Assembly: GCA_950295325.1 (NCBI GenBank)
Contig: OX485807.1
Coordinates: forward strand, 3,414,501-3,478,500
Direction: 5' to 3'
Origin: Polytrichum commune
Taxonomy: Eukaryota > Streptophyta > Polytrichopsida > Polytrichales > Polytrichaceae
Length of the DNA: 64,000 nt
The position numbers and the translations under genes were made by a program. Shown one piece after another: positions 35,931 through 47,740 of this stretch. The notes beneath the pieces were generated by a model, which saw only the letters and a list, made by a program, of their open reading frames with translations, had not been told where the DNA came from and did no database searches. Position 1 is the stretch's first letter, and each line of letters begins with the position of its first letter.

Positions 35931-38900
35931 AGACATATATCTAACATACATAGACTTTAAAAACGCTTTTGGTTCTATAGACCACGCAAGACTCCTAGCT
36001 ATCATGGCCGACCTAGGCTACCCCCTAGATGCCATCGAAATAGTAGGTAACATCTATAACCATTCTACCACCGCCTTCACGGGTAACTTCTTCGGAACCA
36101 CACCTCCCATCAAAATTAACCGAGGCACCATACAAGGTGACACCCTTAGCCCATATTTATTCATAATCTTTCTAGAACCACTCTTAAGATGGCTAGAGAA
36201 GGGCAATATAGGCTACCACTTTAGCACGTCCCCATCCACATGCACCACATCGGCATATGCCGACGACTTAGCCATTATCACCGACAAAATTCAACATATC
36301 CAACCTCAAATAACTAAGCTCCAAAAATTCGCCGAATGGGCGCACATGGATCTCAACTTATCCAAATGCGCCATCACCAGATGCCCTAATAAGTCCAAAC
36401 TCAAACCTAATACCTTTAAAGCGTTCATCCAATCCCAAAACATTATGTATAAATCCAAAAACTTCCCAACCCTTACACAAAATGAGCCATACACATACCT
36501 AGGCATCCAACTAGTGCCATCCCTAAAATGGAATCTCCAAAAAGAACTCACCTTAAACAAAGCCAAACAACAAGGCAAACTACTCGCCGCCTCCCCGGCA
36601 AGCTTAAAACAAAAAATCAAAATCCTTAATACCGTCATAAAACCTAGGATTGCCTACGCATACTATGCGGTCCCCTTTTCAAAGCCCGATATTAAAAAAC
36701 TTGATAAAATAATCAGTAAAATAACAAAAGAAACTTGCAACATACCAAAAAGTACAGCCAATATCCTCACACACTTACCCCACGAAAACTTCGGCATAAA
36801 TATGACCTCACTACTCCCAGACTACATTCATTGTATAGGTCAGCAACTACTACAAGCCCTCAACGATCCAGGGCAACTAGGTACCATCTATCAAGGCCTA
36901 ACCAAATACATATCCGCTAAATACGGAGGTTCCTTACACCTACCCAAACTAAAACAACAAGCGTGCTCTAGGTCCCCTATAGCACGGACACTATTCCTAC
37001 TCAAAAGAGAATATGAAATACATGTAACCACCAAAAACAAAACCTTCCCAGTAAAAAAAACTCCACTTGAAATAGCATGGAGAACCAACCCCATATACAA
37101 CACCCTCTCGGACCACTCTAAAATACAATCCCAAAAATACCTAGACAAACTCTATACATATGGCATAACCACTCTATCACAAATCTTAAACAAAACTAGC
37201 ACATCCATCCTTACCTCCGAAGAATTCCGCATCATATACAAAAACGCACCCAAAACCATTAAGGCGGCACTACAACAAGCACAAATACTATTCCCTCAAC
37301 CACAACAACCCGCACCCCAAACAACACCCCAAACAACACAACACTTGACACAAACCACCGACCCCAACCTAAACCCAATACTTGGGAACGCCATACATAA
37401 AATCATAAAAGAAAAAACTACCACAAGGAAGGACAAATGAGGAGCACAAGCCATCAAAACAACATACTTATGCCAATGGCAGACCACGAACAACACCACA
37501 CATCAATGGCGCACAGAAGAAGACTTACTCCACCCGGACAACATATTCTTAAACCATAACCTATTAACCATCACACGATACCACACCGCAACCACAACAC
37601 AAAACACCACTAACACATATGCCAATTACCTTACCAATACCCAAACAAAAGACACTAAGTTTATACATCCACCACTAACAATCACCAACCTCACCCTAAA
37701 CATCCATGAATGTAACCCCGACAAAGATATCATAACCAACAAACCGTCCATAACAACACACGCATTAGGAGCAAATATATATGACCAAAAAGGAAACTAC
37801 ATAGCCACCCTTACCCTCGAAAGGTTACATTGGCTATGGAACCAATTCTCTAATAACACCCTTCAACACCTCACTAACTTCCTACAACCACCACCACAAG
37901 ATTTTGAAACATAAATCCTATGGCTCCTACAAAGATACATAACTATACTCCCCAGGAAAAAGCCAAAAACTATCCAACCAAACAACCTACACCAAACACT
38001 ACCCTCCGAAATCACCAAAACACTCATAGAATCCTTCCAAATTACACACTCATACTATTCATCCCCCCTCACTTGCCCTACCCAACTCACCCAATATAAC
38101 TCCCCACACACTCGAGACATACTATTTGGATCAATAGGCAAAGCAAACTCGGCCAAATGGACAGGGCATGGACTAGCGTTCCCCACGGACCACAATACAA
38201 CCCTCGAAGCCCTCCACTGGGCTAGAATGGCCGCTAAAGAGGATGCACAAACAATCACTATCCTAATAATAAACCACAAGGATTGGACACCACAACAAAT
38301 ACCACTCACAAACCCGGACATACACATCCTAGCCACAATCCCACCACATACTATAACATACAACCCCACGCCAGAATGGCCAAAATACTACCAATACACC
38401 GAACCATCCCTTACATCAATCATGTGCGTACACAACCAAGGAACCATACTAAATAACACCCAAATACCAACCGCATTACAAAGAATACTAAAAAACACAA
38501 CACGTACACACATAGACACCCACCCCATTAAACCCACACTCACACATTACAACGTTAAATTCTCTAACGCATGGAAAAATGCCCCTAAAGCCACCCCCCT
38601 CCAAACCATAAACACCCACATAATACCCCTACCAAGCACATTCACAAACACATACCCCCTTAAATTCCACCCACAACAGTGCACATATACGGATGGATCA
38701 TTCATCCCCCCGACCAAAAACTCCGAAGGCCAAATAGAAGGAAACACTGCAGGATCGGGAGTATATAGCCCTAACAACAACACAAAAATCTTAGAAAGAT
38801 TACCAGGCTACCAAAACATACTTAGAGCCGAACTCAATGCAATTCTCATTGCCGTTAAAAATATACAACTCACTAAAATAGACACACACATATTCACAGA

Positions 38901-40272
38901 TAGCCTTAACAGCATATATCTAATTAACAACCACATCCACCGCCCAACATCACAACACCACCACCCAGACAAATTACTCATAGCAGCAATAGTACGACAT
39001 ATATACTGGACCCCACACAAAATACACATACATAAAGTACGGGCTCATACAGGCATCACTGGAAATGAAATAGCAGATGCACTAGCAAACGAAGGAACTA
39101 CCAAAGAAAAACCGAATACCACCCCACGAATACACACTGCCCACTCGACCCCATACTGGCTAGCAAGCTGCCCAACAGCCACACACGACGGAGCCATCCG
39201 TAACTTACGAACATTCATAACCAAAGAACACGAAACAAACGAAACAGACCTAGCCAAACATAAATTCCCATACGTAGACAAATGGCTATCCAATACCCAA
39301 ATAAACCAAAAACTCTCCAACCATTTTTGGCAAGACGAGAAAATCCCGGATACCCAAATCACCCAAACACTCAAATTCAGATACGCCCAATATATGGGTA
39401 ACCACAGGAAAAACATATTTTGGCCTATCACACACCCAAACCCCAATTGCACGCTATGCCATAAAAATGAACGTGACACATGACCTCACCTACTATCCAC
39501 ATGTGAGCACCCATTCCTTAAAGGACTTAGAATTGCACGACACAACAAAGCAGTACATCTCATCGCCCAAACACTACAAGCCAACAAAAATACCATATTC
39601 TTTACACTAACAAACGCAGGCCACTTTAATAACCAACCACAAGAACAAACAGTACCGGAATGGCTGCTCCAATGCACTTGCCACCCAAACCCATGCCAAT
39701 GCCTCGCCAAACTAAGACCAGACATCCTATGCATACTCGGAGCACCAAAACAAATACAACCACCTATATCACCCTCTCCCGAACATACGATCCAATTCAT
39801 TGAATTCACATACTGCCATGATAGATTCCCAGAACAAGCCATCACACACAAACATGCCAAATATGACCCACTAAATAACATCATCCAAAACAACGGTTGG
39901 AAAACCAACCCCCTCATAACCATCACGGCAGGAGTAAGAGGAGCCATACACGAACACTCCATTGAAAATCTCACAAAAATAAACATCCCAAAATCAAACA
40001 TCAAAAAATTGATGAAAGACATACACCAAAACGCCATCAAATACCTTACCTACTTAGTACTAAATAAAAGAAAACTAGACAACAAACAAAAACCCGTACC
40101 CCCTCCTAATTAAAGATAGCTTGTTTGTATTAAAACCCTAGAGCCCACCTCCCCACAGGAGGCATAAAACCATACACTGCATCACGGAATACCGTGATCA
40201 GTGCATGGCTAACGGGCTCGCATTCACGCTGGTATCATATACTAGCGTTATTTTTTATTTTTTTCTTTTCTT
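35931..40272 (+). mobile_element. LINE copy C (RT, RNase H, RLE), 5'-truncated, nearly open
   Basis: An 11-bp target duplication, ttcatacataa, lies at 35920-35930 and 40273-40283. The body starts at RT motif A, so it is a typical 5'-truncated insertion of about 4.34 kb. The 3' UTR (40114-40272) ends in a T-rich, pyrimidine tail rather than poly-A on the coding strand. Related copies are at 7260 and 19050-25890. Confidence 0.9.
35941..40113 (+). pseudogene. LINE ORF2 3' part: reverse transcriptase, RNase H, restriction-like endonuclease
   Basis: One frame runs through with only three internal stops (TGA 37438-37440, TAA 37912-37914, TGA 39481-39483) and no frameshift, ending at TAA 40111-40113. 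RT motifs: YIDFKNAFGSIDH, RGTIQGDTLSPYLFIIFLE, then YADDLAII with YADD at 36256-36267. RNase H motifs: YTDGSF with Asp codon at 38692-38694, RAELNAIL, IFTDSLNS and HTGITGNEIADALANEG. The tail has CTLCHKNERD, then HLLSTCEH, RHNKAVH, RPDILCI, IEFTYCHDRFP and KHAKY. This CCHC, R-H-N, RPD..., E...K series is the restriction-like endonuclease (PD-(D/E)xK) signature of R2/Dualen-type LINEs. The TGA at 39481 sits where copies would carry Arg (CGA), fitting CpG decay. The lineage is close to functional. Confidence 0.85.
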
Positions 40273-40283
40273 TTCATACATAA

Positions 40284-40800
40284 CATTATTAAGATTCATA
40301 ACAATGCTCTGTGGGACTAATAATATTTGCTCGAATATTCCCCATGTTTAGACCGAATGTGGACAATATATTACGAATATTAAATGGAATATTCTGTACA
40401 CATATGAACATGGTAATATTCAGGAATATTCAAATGAATATTATTGGTCCCACATGACATTGTTAAGGATATGAATAATGTTATGTATTCATGTTCAACC
40501 TATACTTGCACACTATTCCCTTAGACCTCAAGTTGAACAACATTGCGAGCCATGGTCATGACCAATGTGGGATTGGTGTCACTTTGTTTTTAAACCTTTT
40601 GGATATCTATAATGGCCCTTGCTTGTAAGGGGTTGGAGTTTCTATCTATAATGAGGATTTTTTAAAAAATTCCAATGAGTATGGGTATTTGATGGTATTT
40701 ATCTTTTATTGATAATACCTTGCTCTATATATCATGCAAGTACCTTCGTACTGGAGTAAAATTGCCATGGTAGTATTATGGTTGGAAATGGTATCGACCC
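40284..40800. other. Intergenic DNA
   Basis: AT-rich with many AATATT motifs near 40325-40445. No gene recognised. Confidence 0.5.
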
Positions 40801-40809
40801 AAAACAATG

Positions 40810-41055
40810 GGCTGGGGATTCGTGGCACTCAAGTAAAATCATCCATCCAAGATATCGTGGATGAAGTGGCTCCAATAAAAAAAGCCCCCCTATGGGGTTG
40901 AGGGCCGATTCATTCGAATGTGACGTCACTAGACTAATTTGGGGCCTTTGACTCTATTTCCGGAATCAAATTGCCCCAAAATAGCCATTTAGATGATTCA
41001 TGTGTTTTTTTCATCCGCACGGATGATTTTACTTGAGTGCCACGAATCCCCGGCC
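40810..41055. mobile_element. Mutator-type MITE (246 bp)
   Basis: Terminal inverted repeats of about 35 bp begin GGCTGGGGATTCGTGGCACT on the left and GGCCGGGGATTCGTGGCACT from the right, with one mismatch. A perfect 9-bp duplication, aaaacaatg, lies at 40801-40809 and 41056-41064. A 9-bp duplication with G-starting TIRs indicates a MULE derivative. No coding capacity. Confidence 0.9.
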
Positions 41056-41639
41056 AAAACAATGACTTGCATACACAAAGATTCCCTCACCTTGAGATAC
41101 TCGCCAAATATCAATATTAGATTGGTGCCACAATTTTGAAACCCGTTGGGTAGGTTATTCGATACCATTTATTGATGCTAATTTTCAACACAATGCATTC
41201 ACCCAAGGCATGTGGGTGTTATTTGGTTCACTATGTAGGTTCTCCAACTTCTCCCAATAAAATTCACACAACAAAACGCGTGTTGCATTAGAAAAACTAT
41301 GACGAAGAATGATAAAAAAAAACCGGTGTTCCCCTGGTTCAGTTATCATTACCTAAAATGCATGGTTTCGTTGACTCCTCAATCAAATACACAGGTCCTC
41401 CCAGTGTTGCGTTCACTATCAAGTGTGGACTAGCTAATAAAATTTGAAGACATAGTCCAATCTCTTCCAGACATGTGTCTGCATGGTGTTTGCCCCCGGT
41501 GTTTGTTCTTCGATCCTCACATGACCACATACGGAATACCAACCAAAATAGAGGTGTCCGTCATCCGATCGAGAAAAGTAACTGAATAACACCCGCATAC
41601 ATACACCTTATAAACCAGTCCACTGTTTATAAGGTCCCA

Positions 41640-41900
41640 ACTGTGGAAGCGTTAAAAAAAGGGCAGTTCTGGGTGGGCCCCGCCTCCTGGGCACCCAAAG
41701 CGCGGGCATGCAAAGGCTCCCCGAAGACCGGGACGGGTACCTAGTCCAGATACCCGCTTCGTACCGGGCAGGGCAGGACGGTGGGCCCATCCAGGAACGA
41801 GGAGCGTTCGGGCACCCAGTGATGGGCCCCACCCATGTGGCCACCAGCCTGCATCATTGTATTTGGGATGCGAGTTGTGGTGGCTGGATGCGGCCACATC
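41640..41900. repeat. GC-rich island with nested inverted motifs
   Basis: Sharply GC-rich against AT-rich flanks. GGGTGGGCCCC near 41671 is matched by GGGCCCCACCC near 41824, and CACATGGGT/GTGGCCAC-type arms recur near 41830-41905. It could be an LTR or transposon fragment; no ends found. Confidence 0.4.
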
Positions 41901-42384
41901 ACCATGTTGGCATACTTGTAAAGCGAGTTCGCAAAATATCCCACCCGATTAAATTCCCTTGCCACCTCGATGTCCACCCGTTCTCTTGACAGGTTCCTTT
42001 GTAAGCAAAAAAACATTTACCGCAATTGACCTTGATGCTCGATTCACACATTTGATTTTGAGATATGCATATTTTGGGATTCTTTGGAGGTGTCGTATGG
42101 GGGAGTTGAAGGACTATGTAGGGGGGGGGGGGGGGCTAGAGGAGAGTGGATGACGAGTTGCGATCGCGGTCTGTTCATAGATGTAATGTAGAGATTATGG
42201 ATGGAAACGTCTTCTGTGTGGATAGGAAAAGCGTAACGAGGGTTGTTGGAAGTGCCCCTTCCACTTGGATGAGCGACCGATTACAATTACTTCTTGATTC
42301 TTGGTTTGAAATGTCAAAACAAAACCTATGCAGAATTAGTCTAGTTACCTAATGATTTGGTTCAATCGAGATGTATGTATGTAC

Positions 42385-42388
<4 letters not shown>

Positions 42389-42422
<34 letters not shown>
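42389..42422. repeat. (AT)n microsatellite
   Basis: About 16 AT units preceded by the palindromic GTATGTACGTACAT. Confidence 0.95.
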
Positions 42423-42426
<4 letters not shown>

Positions 42427-43680
42427 TGAATAAGAGGGTGAAGCGAGCTCGTATAAATGGTTTAAATGTGTTATCATATATGACTTCATTTTCATTTTCT
42501 TAGTTTGATGGGTTGTCTTTAAATATTATGGATGTATATTAGGGTTCAATTGATTGATGATGCCAAATTATTAGAGTGACTAGTTGGCAAGCCATAATTT
42601 GTAAAGGTTTTTCTTAAGGAATTTGAAAACTTTGAAGGTTTTTAAACAATTTCAATCAATTTGCCAATACTATTGTTACGGAAAATTGTGGAGCAAGTGT
42701 AATTCCTTTCAACAAAGGTATGAAGGTACACGCATTTCATGAAATATTGTATTTACATCTTGATTTCTGATGGTACATGTTCGACTCTAACTTTGTATAT
42801 CATACCTTCATTTAAGGACATATAATGTCAAAACCTTTATTGACAAAGAGAGGTGGGGTGGGTAGAGGAACAAGAAGTGACAGTATTTCGTGACTTTAGG
42901 TAGATCATGAGGGGCTTATAATATAATCTAGCATGAAAACTCAATTGCATGTTCAATAGCCAATTATGGGTATAAAATTTGGCAATAGAATAAAACGGGA
43001 GTCCCAAATAAATACAATTGGGCAATTGTGAAATTTCCAATTTCTTTTTGTTGAGTACTCTTGAAAATAAAATTCGAAAAAAAATATTGAATCAAATAAT
43101 GCTATCCTTAAGAAGTCATACATGGGCCAGAGCAATCCCAACATGAAACACGGTGTTTGACCCTAAGTTCAATTTCAAAGCAAACCTCGTACTTATGTGA
43201 CATGGATTGAAAAATAAATATGGGATCAAATTGCTTGGTAGTCTATTCCGCATAAACGAGGAGATTGACCTTAAGTTTGAGTGGCAAGGCACAAACCCAC
43301 CTCTTACCATCTAAGGGCATGATCGCCTCGTTTGCAACATTCATAGGGTTTAGAGTGCAATGTTGTGCACTCGCCGCTACATGTACTTGAGGAGTGGCCG
43401 CACTTGGATTTGTCCTTGGGAGATGAGCATTCTAGCTAAAGGGCGTGTGGTGTTGGGTCTCCGGCAAATCCAACCCAAACATCAAAGCATGCCACATGTA
43501 AGCTTTTGAAATCCGACATTTTGCATGTGGATGTAGGATTTGAGTTTTTCATAGGATGTTCAGTTATACTTGAAGATGTTGGTCGCTCATTAGTGTTGGA
43601 TTAGGGGCGCTCTTTAAGTTTAGCATGGAAGTGCACACATTTCAAAGGGGTGAGGGTCCCATTGACAATCACCCAACTTT

Positions 43681-43948
43681 AATGGCATGGATTGTGCCTA
43701 CCAATAAGCCAAATGGCTCATGTGAACAGTGATCTCCAACACACTCTCGGAGTGGTGTGTACATGAACATCAATGTGCATAGTTGCATGGCCACTTCTAT
43801 TGAATGATATTATACTAATATTACATGATACATGACGGTTGATACATGACCAAATAGGAAGAATGTACTTTCAAGTTGGTCAAACAATGCTTATCATGAT
43901 TGTTCATTGTATCATATTGCACACATATATGATCCTAAAGCATATGGA
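43681..43948 (+). repeat. 268-bp direct repeat, copy 1
   Basis: Starts AATGGCATGGATTGTGCC and ends AAAGCATATGGA; nearly identical to 44069-44336 at the same length, period 388 bp. The close identity indicates a recent tandem duplication. No coding capacity. Confidence 0.95.
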
Positions 43949-44068
43949 ACCACAAGGTACCAACGACACTTGGCATTTGATCCATTGAACTTTGTGCCAC
44001 ATGTGATGCTCATACTGGTTGGTTCATTGGTTCATTGACAATTCATTGACAATTCATTGACAAAGCAT

Positions 44069-44336
44069 AATGGCATGGATTGTGCCTACCAATAAGCCAA
44101 ATGGCTCATGTGAATAGTGATCTCCAGCACACTCTCGGAGTGGTGTGTACATGAACATCAATGTGCATAGTTGTATGGCCACTTCAATTGAATGATATTA
44201 TACTTATATTACATGATACATGACGGTTGATACATGACCAAATAGGAAATATGTACTTTCAAGTTGGTCAAACAATGCTTATCGTGATTGTTCATTGTAT
44301 CATATTGCACATATATATGATCCTAAAGCATATGGA
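44069..44336 (+). repeat. 268-bp direct repeat, copy 2
   Basis: Second copy of the repeat at 43681. The spacer between them ends in three tandem copies of a TTCATTGACAA-like unit (about 44029-44064). Confidence 0.95.
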
Positions 44337-44339
44337 GTA

Positions 44340-44700
44340 CCATCGAATAAATCCAAATTCCAACCCCTTTTTACCATGTTTTCCGACCCTGAAATAGATA
44401 TCACTTTTCACATTATTCACCTAATTTTAGTGTGTCCCTAAATCGATCATAATCGAATCCACCCGACCCATATACCGCATTTATACGTAAGTGTGTCAGA
44501 ACCCATTCGTGTTTTGTACACTTAATTTCAATCGAGCCCTAAATAAATCCATAATCGGACCTTTTTTTACCATATTTTCCGACCCTGAAATAGACAACAT
44601 TTTTTACACTATTCACCTAATTTTAGTATATCCCTAAATAGATCATAATGGATTAAGCCCGACCCATATACCACATTTATACGTAAGTGTGTCCAACCCC
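44340..44700 (+). repeat. Diverged tandem repeat, period about 196 bp
   Basis: Two units share TTTTCCGACCCTGAAATAGA, CACCTAATTTTAGT, CGACCCATATACC and TTATACGTAAGTGTGTC in the same order. They abut the CACTA end at 44738 and may be its internal sequence. Confidence 0.75.
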
Positions 44701-44737
44701 ATTCTTAAAAGATTCTCAAAAGATTCCACATTTATTA

Positions 44738-44905
44738 AAATTTTGTTGATTTGGTCATTGTACTCTTCAGATCAACAAAAAAATGGGCAGCAAACTGTTG
44801 ATTTTTACAAAAAATTCAAAAATTAGTGAAATCCGTCATTACAATGCCCGGATCAACATATATCTGTTGATTTTCTGTTGATTTGGTCATGATTTTCTAG
44901 TAGTG
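44738..44905 (+). mobile_element. CACTA element right-end fragment
   Basis: Aligns throughout with 51307-51474, the right end of the complete CACTA element at 50465. It ends GATTTTCTAGTAGTG. Subterminal ATCAACA/TGTTGAT motifs are conserved. I find no matching left end, so this copy is truncated or larger than I can see. Confidence 0.75.
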
Positions 44906-45399
44906 GTTGAGACCATGTAGTGGTTGTCGTACACAATGCAACTCATGTACAACAATGTCTCCTTGTTTGAGGGAAATGCTAGCGTACATATTGTCTCACA
45001 AACAATTTCATCTTGTGCCATATGCAATTGCATTATACTCTACAACCATGCTAGAAACTCCGGTAGTGGAGCTAGATGGTTGGGATAAATAATACAACCA
45101 CGATGATTTCTTGTCATTCCATATTCCCTATATATGTTGTTCTTCTAAAGCATGCACTGCAACTATATAATGCCTCCAAAGTGCAATGTGTATTCAATAC
45201 CCACATTCACAAATGCCATGGCCAATGACACTTGCGTGAAATATGCCTCTAGTGTGCTAGAGTTGGTTATGACTTGCAAATGAATTGCACGTATCTCCAC
45301 AACCATCAATGCTCTTGGTGCATACAACCCTGAAGTGAAATTCCACACACATTGGGTTCCTTTTCTTCATACCACACATGGTGTCTCATTTGGGGAAAA

Positions 45400-47740
45400 T
45401 TGCTCAAGTATTATGTGCATAGGCCTAAGGCTTCATCCAAAACGGATCCCTAAACTAAGACCCCTCTGACAAAGACCTATTGCACACGTATTTATTCAAC
45501 ACACCTAGGTACCTCTTGATTAGCCACATCCACCTGCATGCCACCGGACCACATACACTCGACTCTTCAACTAAATGTATGACAAGGTGTGACATTATGC
45601 CCCAAAATGATGGGGGAAAACATGCCTCGAACAAACACAACATTTCAGTTGTATATTGCTAAAACTAGGCCATGTCAACATAATTAATAACCTTCGAGCA
45701 TATTTTTTTGGAAAGTACGTTGAGACGGATTATTGCTACCCATGGTGTGGGATAAAGGACATGATGCAAAGCCATTGGGAGGACTTGCTAGCAGAGAACA
45801 TGCAGGTCATGGGATTTTAAGCTCTATAGTTTGCCCTTCACCACGTGTTTCTTCATGCCGACATTGTAGCCTCACGGCATTTTCAATTTTCCTATGGTCG
45901 ACAAAAATGCCACCCACTCATTGGAGGACAACACATACACAACATGCAATTTTGAGTTTCATGCCCCTAGGGATATTCGGGTGATCTTGCAACCAAATGG
46001 AAGGTAAGATGTGAGCCTCCCCCATGTCTTCCCACACACCAACCATGTCTTTCTTTCCCATTAGCATTTGCAGGTTGTCCATCATGTTGCGCTCTACATG
46101 CATGACGTCTAGAGTATGCATAACGAGCAAATCTTGCACAATAGCACATCTTTGAATGTAATACAACACTTGCCAATGTTTACAGTCCTTGTATTTCTTT
46201 TGTGCATGCTAGTCCTTTGCCGTACTTGCGCAAGAGTTTCAAAATTTCATTGTGCAGCAACAACAACCACTTCAACACCATGTATGTTCTAGTGACCACA
46301 CTTAACACTAATGATGGGAGTTTCATTATGCTCATCAAGCGGATGAAGTCCCATAATGTGACATGCCACATCATTTTTTCCACTCTTGGACCCTGACATA
46401 CATATTGAAGACCTAAACCCTTACATATCAACACCATGAACAACCTAAAAAGAAAATGTGCATCCTGAAGACCCATTTCCCACAATTGTTGTAATGATAA
46501 AACAATAATTGGGGAAAGATGAAAGGCTAGAATGTGGTGCACTTACCCCCCAATTTGGAAGGTTGTACAAAATGCTCTTGCATTTAATTCCTATTTGCGG
46601 CGCATGGTCATCTTGCAAAGACCTTATGCTTTGTCCCTCATCTACCATCCATGCGGTTGCCCTTGTCAATGAAGTACGCACAACGCTTGGCTGCCCATTG
46701 CAAAATTTCTCATGCGGTCACTTTTAACGGAGCCATACTTCACTCTTCCACAAAGTCAAAGGCAAAACTCCCCCACCTAAAAGGGTGCTCTACGTTTAAC
46801 CACTTCTTGTGCTACCCCTTATAGACCAATTTTTGAAGAAATATGGAGTACCTACTTTTGGTTTAGGGGGTTGCAATGTGGACATGCCACATAACCTTTT
46901 GTGGCACAACCAACAATTAGGCTTAATCCAGGGAAGTTTGTGACTTGTACACATGCATATCATTCTCATAAGAAACCATTCATAATTTAGTGCATTGTAT
47001 GTTCAGAGACCAAGCCACCACAATGACTTCAACTCATCAACAAGGGACTAAGGTATACATTGAAGGATTCTAACGATGGGGCACGAGGTCTAGGTATGAT
47101 CAGGGACAAGAACACAAAGAACTTTTTATGAGAAGCCAAGGAGGCAAATTGATGATGAGTATGAGAACGGGCCATGTGGACCACGTGCGACTCTTCCACA
47201 AAAATGGATTGATGTCGTCTATGGCAATTATAATGCGGGGATTGCAAACTTCACCCCCAAAGTCGAAGAATGTGTTGTCCACATGTTTCCACACTGAAAA
47301 ATCTGCCATGGTCTTCATCATGCCATCTGAGCTACAATTCATTGACCACCACTTCGTCAAAGAAGACAACCTCTCTGTCCCAAACATGCGTTGCAATCTT
47401 GGAGTAGGTGGGAAATGTCTGACATGTTTTTGGTCACGACCTTGATGATAAAAACATGGCGTGCCACATTTTGAACACTAATTCATGCGCCCATACTTGC
47501 CTTTAAAATGAATGCAACCTCTCAAGCATGCGTGTACAATGTAATAGGATATACCCAAAGATTGAACACATGGGTGGCAATGCGCTATGATGTAGGTAGT
47601 GTGTTGGGCCCTGGAAGGAACTATATTGCAAGCATGATGAGGAGCTTGTTGATAAGGGCATTGCGGGCAATGTGGGCCTTTAGGATTGTCATCAATACAA
47701 TTACAACTCCAAGTCATAACAACGGGTGGTTGGGGCACAT
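45400..47740 (-). pseudogene. CACTA TNP2-type transposase relic with DUF4218 tail
   Basis: Pieces read in order on the minus strand. A Cys-rich segment ends in CLRGCIHFKGKY (about 47510). The catalytic region has FGTERL, SSDGMM, IAIDDINPF, STWPVLI and NLPPWLLIK (47396-47100), then FVFLSLIIPRPRAPS (47170-47110). HTLDVMHVERNMMDNLQ (about 46110) follows. Last is the DUF4218 block HLVIHLVEES, VCGPVACRWMW, RYLGVLNKYV (45643-45470). These are hallmarks of plant En/Spm (CACTA) TNP2 transposases. Stops and frameshifts separate every block, so it is dead. Its own termini were not found; the nearby 44905 end faces the wrong way to belong to it. Confidence 0.8.

Larger units (their letters stand above)
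41065..43680. other. Intergenic DNA, includes GC-rich island and microsatellites
   Basis: No gene recognised. It holds a GC-rich island (41640-41900), a 15-base G-run (42121-42135) and an (AT)n tract. Confidence 0.5.

Noticed and set aside
36306-36638. Minus-strand 110-codon ORF and other minus ORFs across 36-40 kb
   Set aside because: Antisense shadows of the LINE frame.
41227-41240. CACTATGTAGG as the left end of the CACTA fragment at 44905
   Set aside because: The bases after CACTA do not match the CACTA(G/C)TAGAAA terminus, and gtt before it is a 3-bp chance match.
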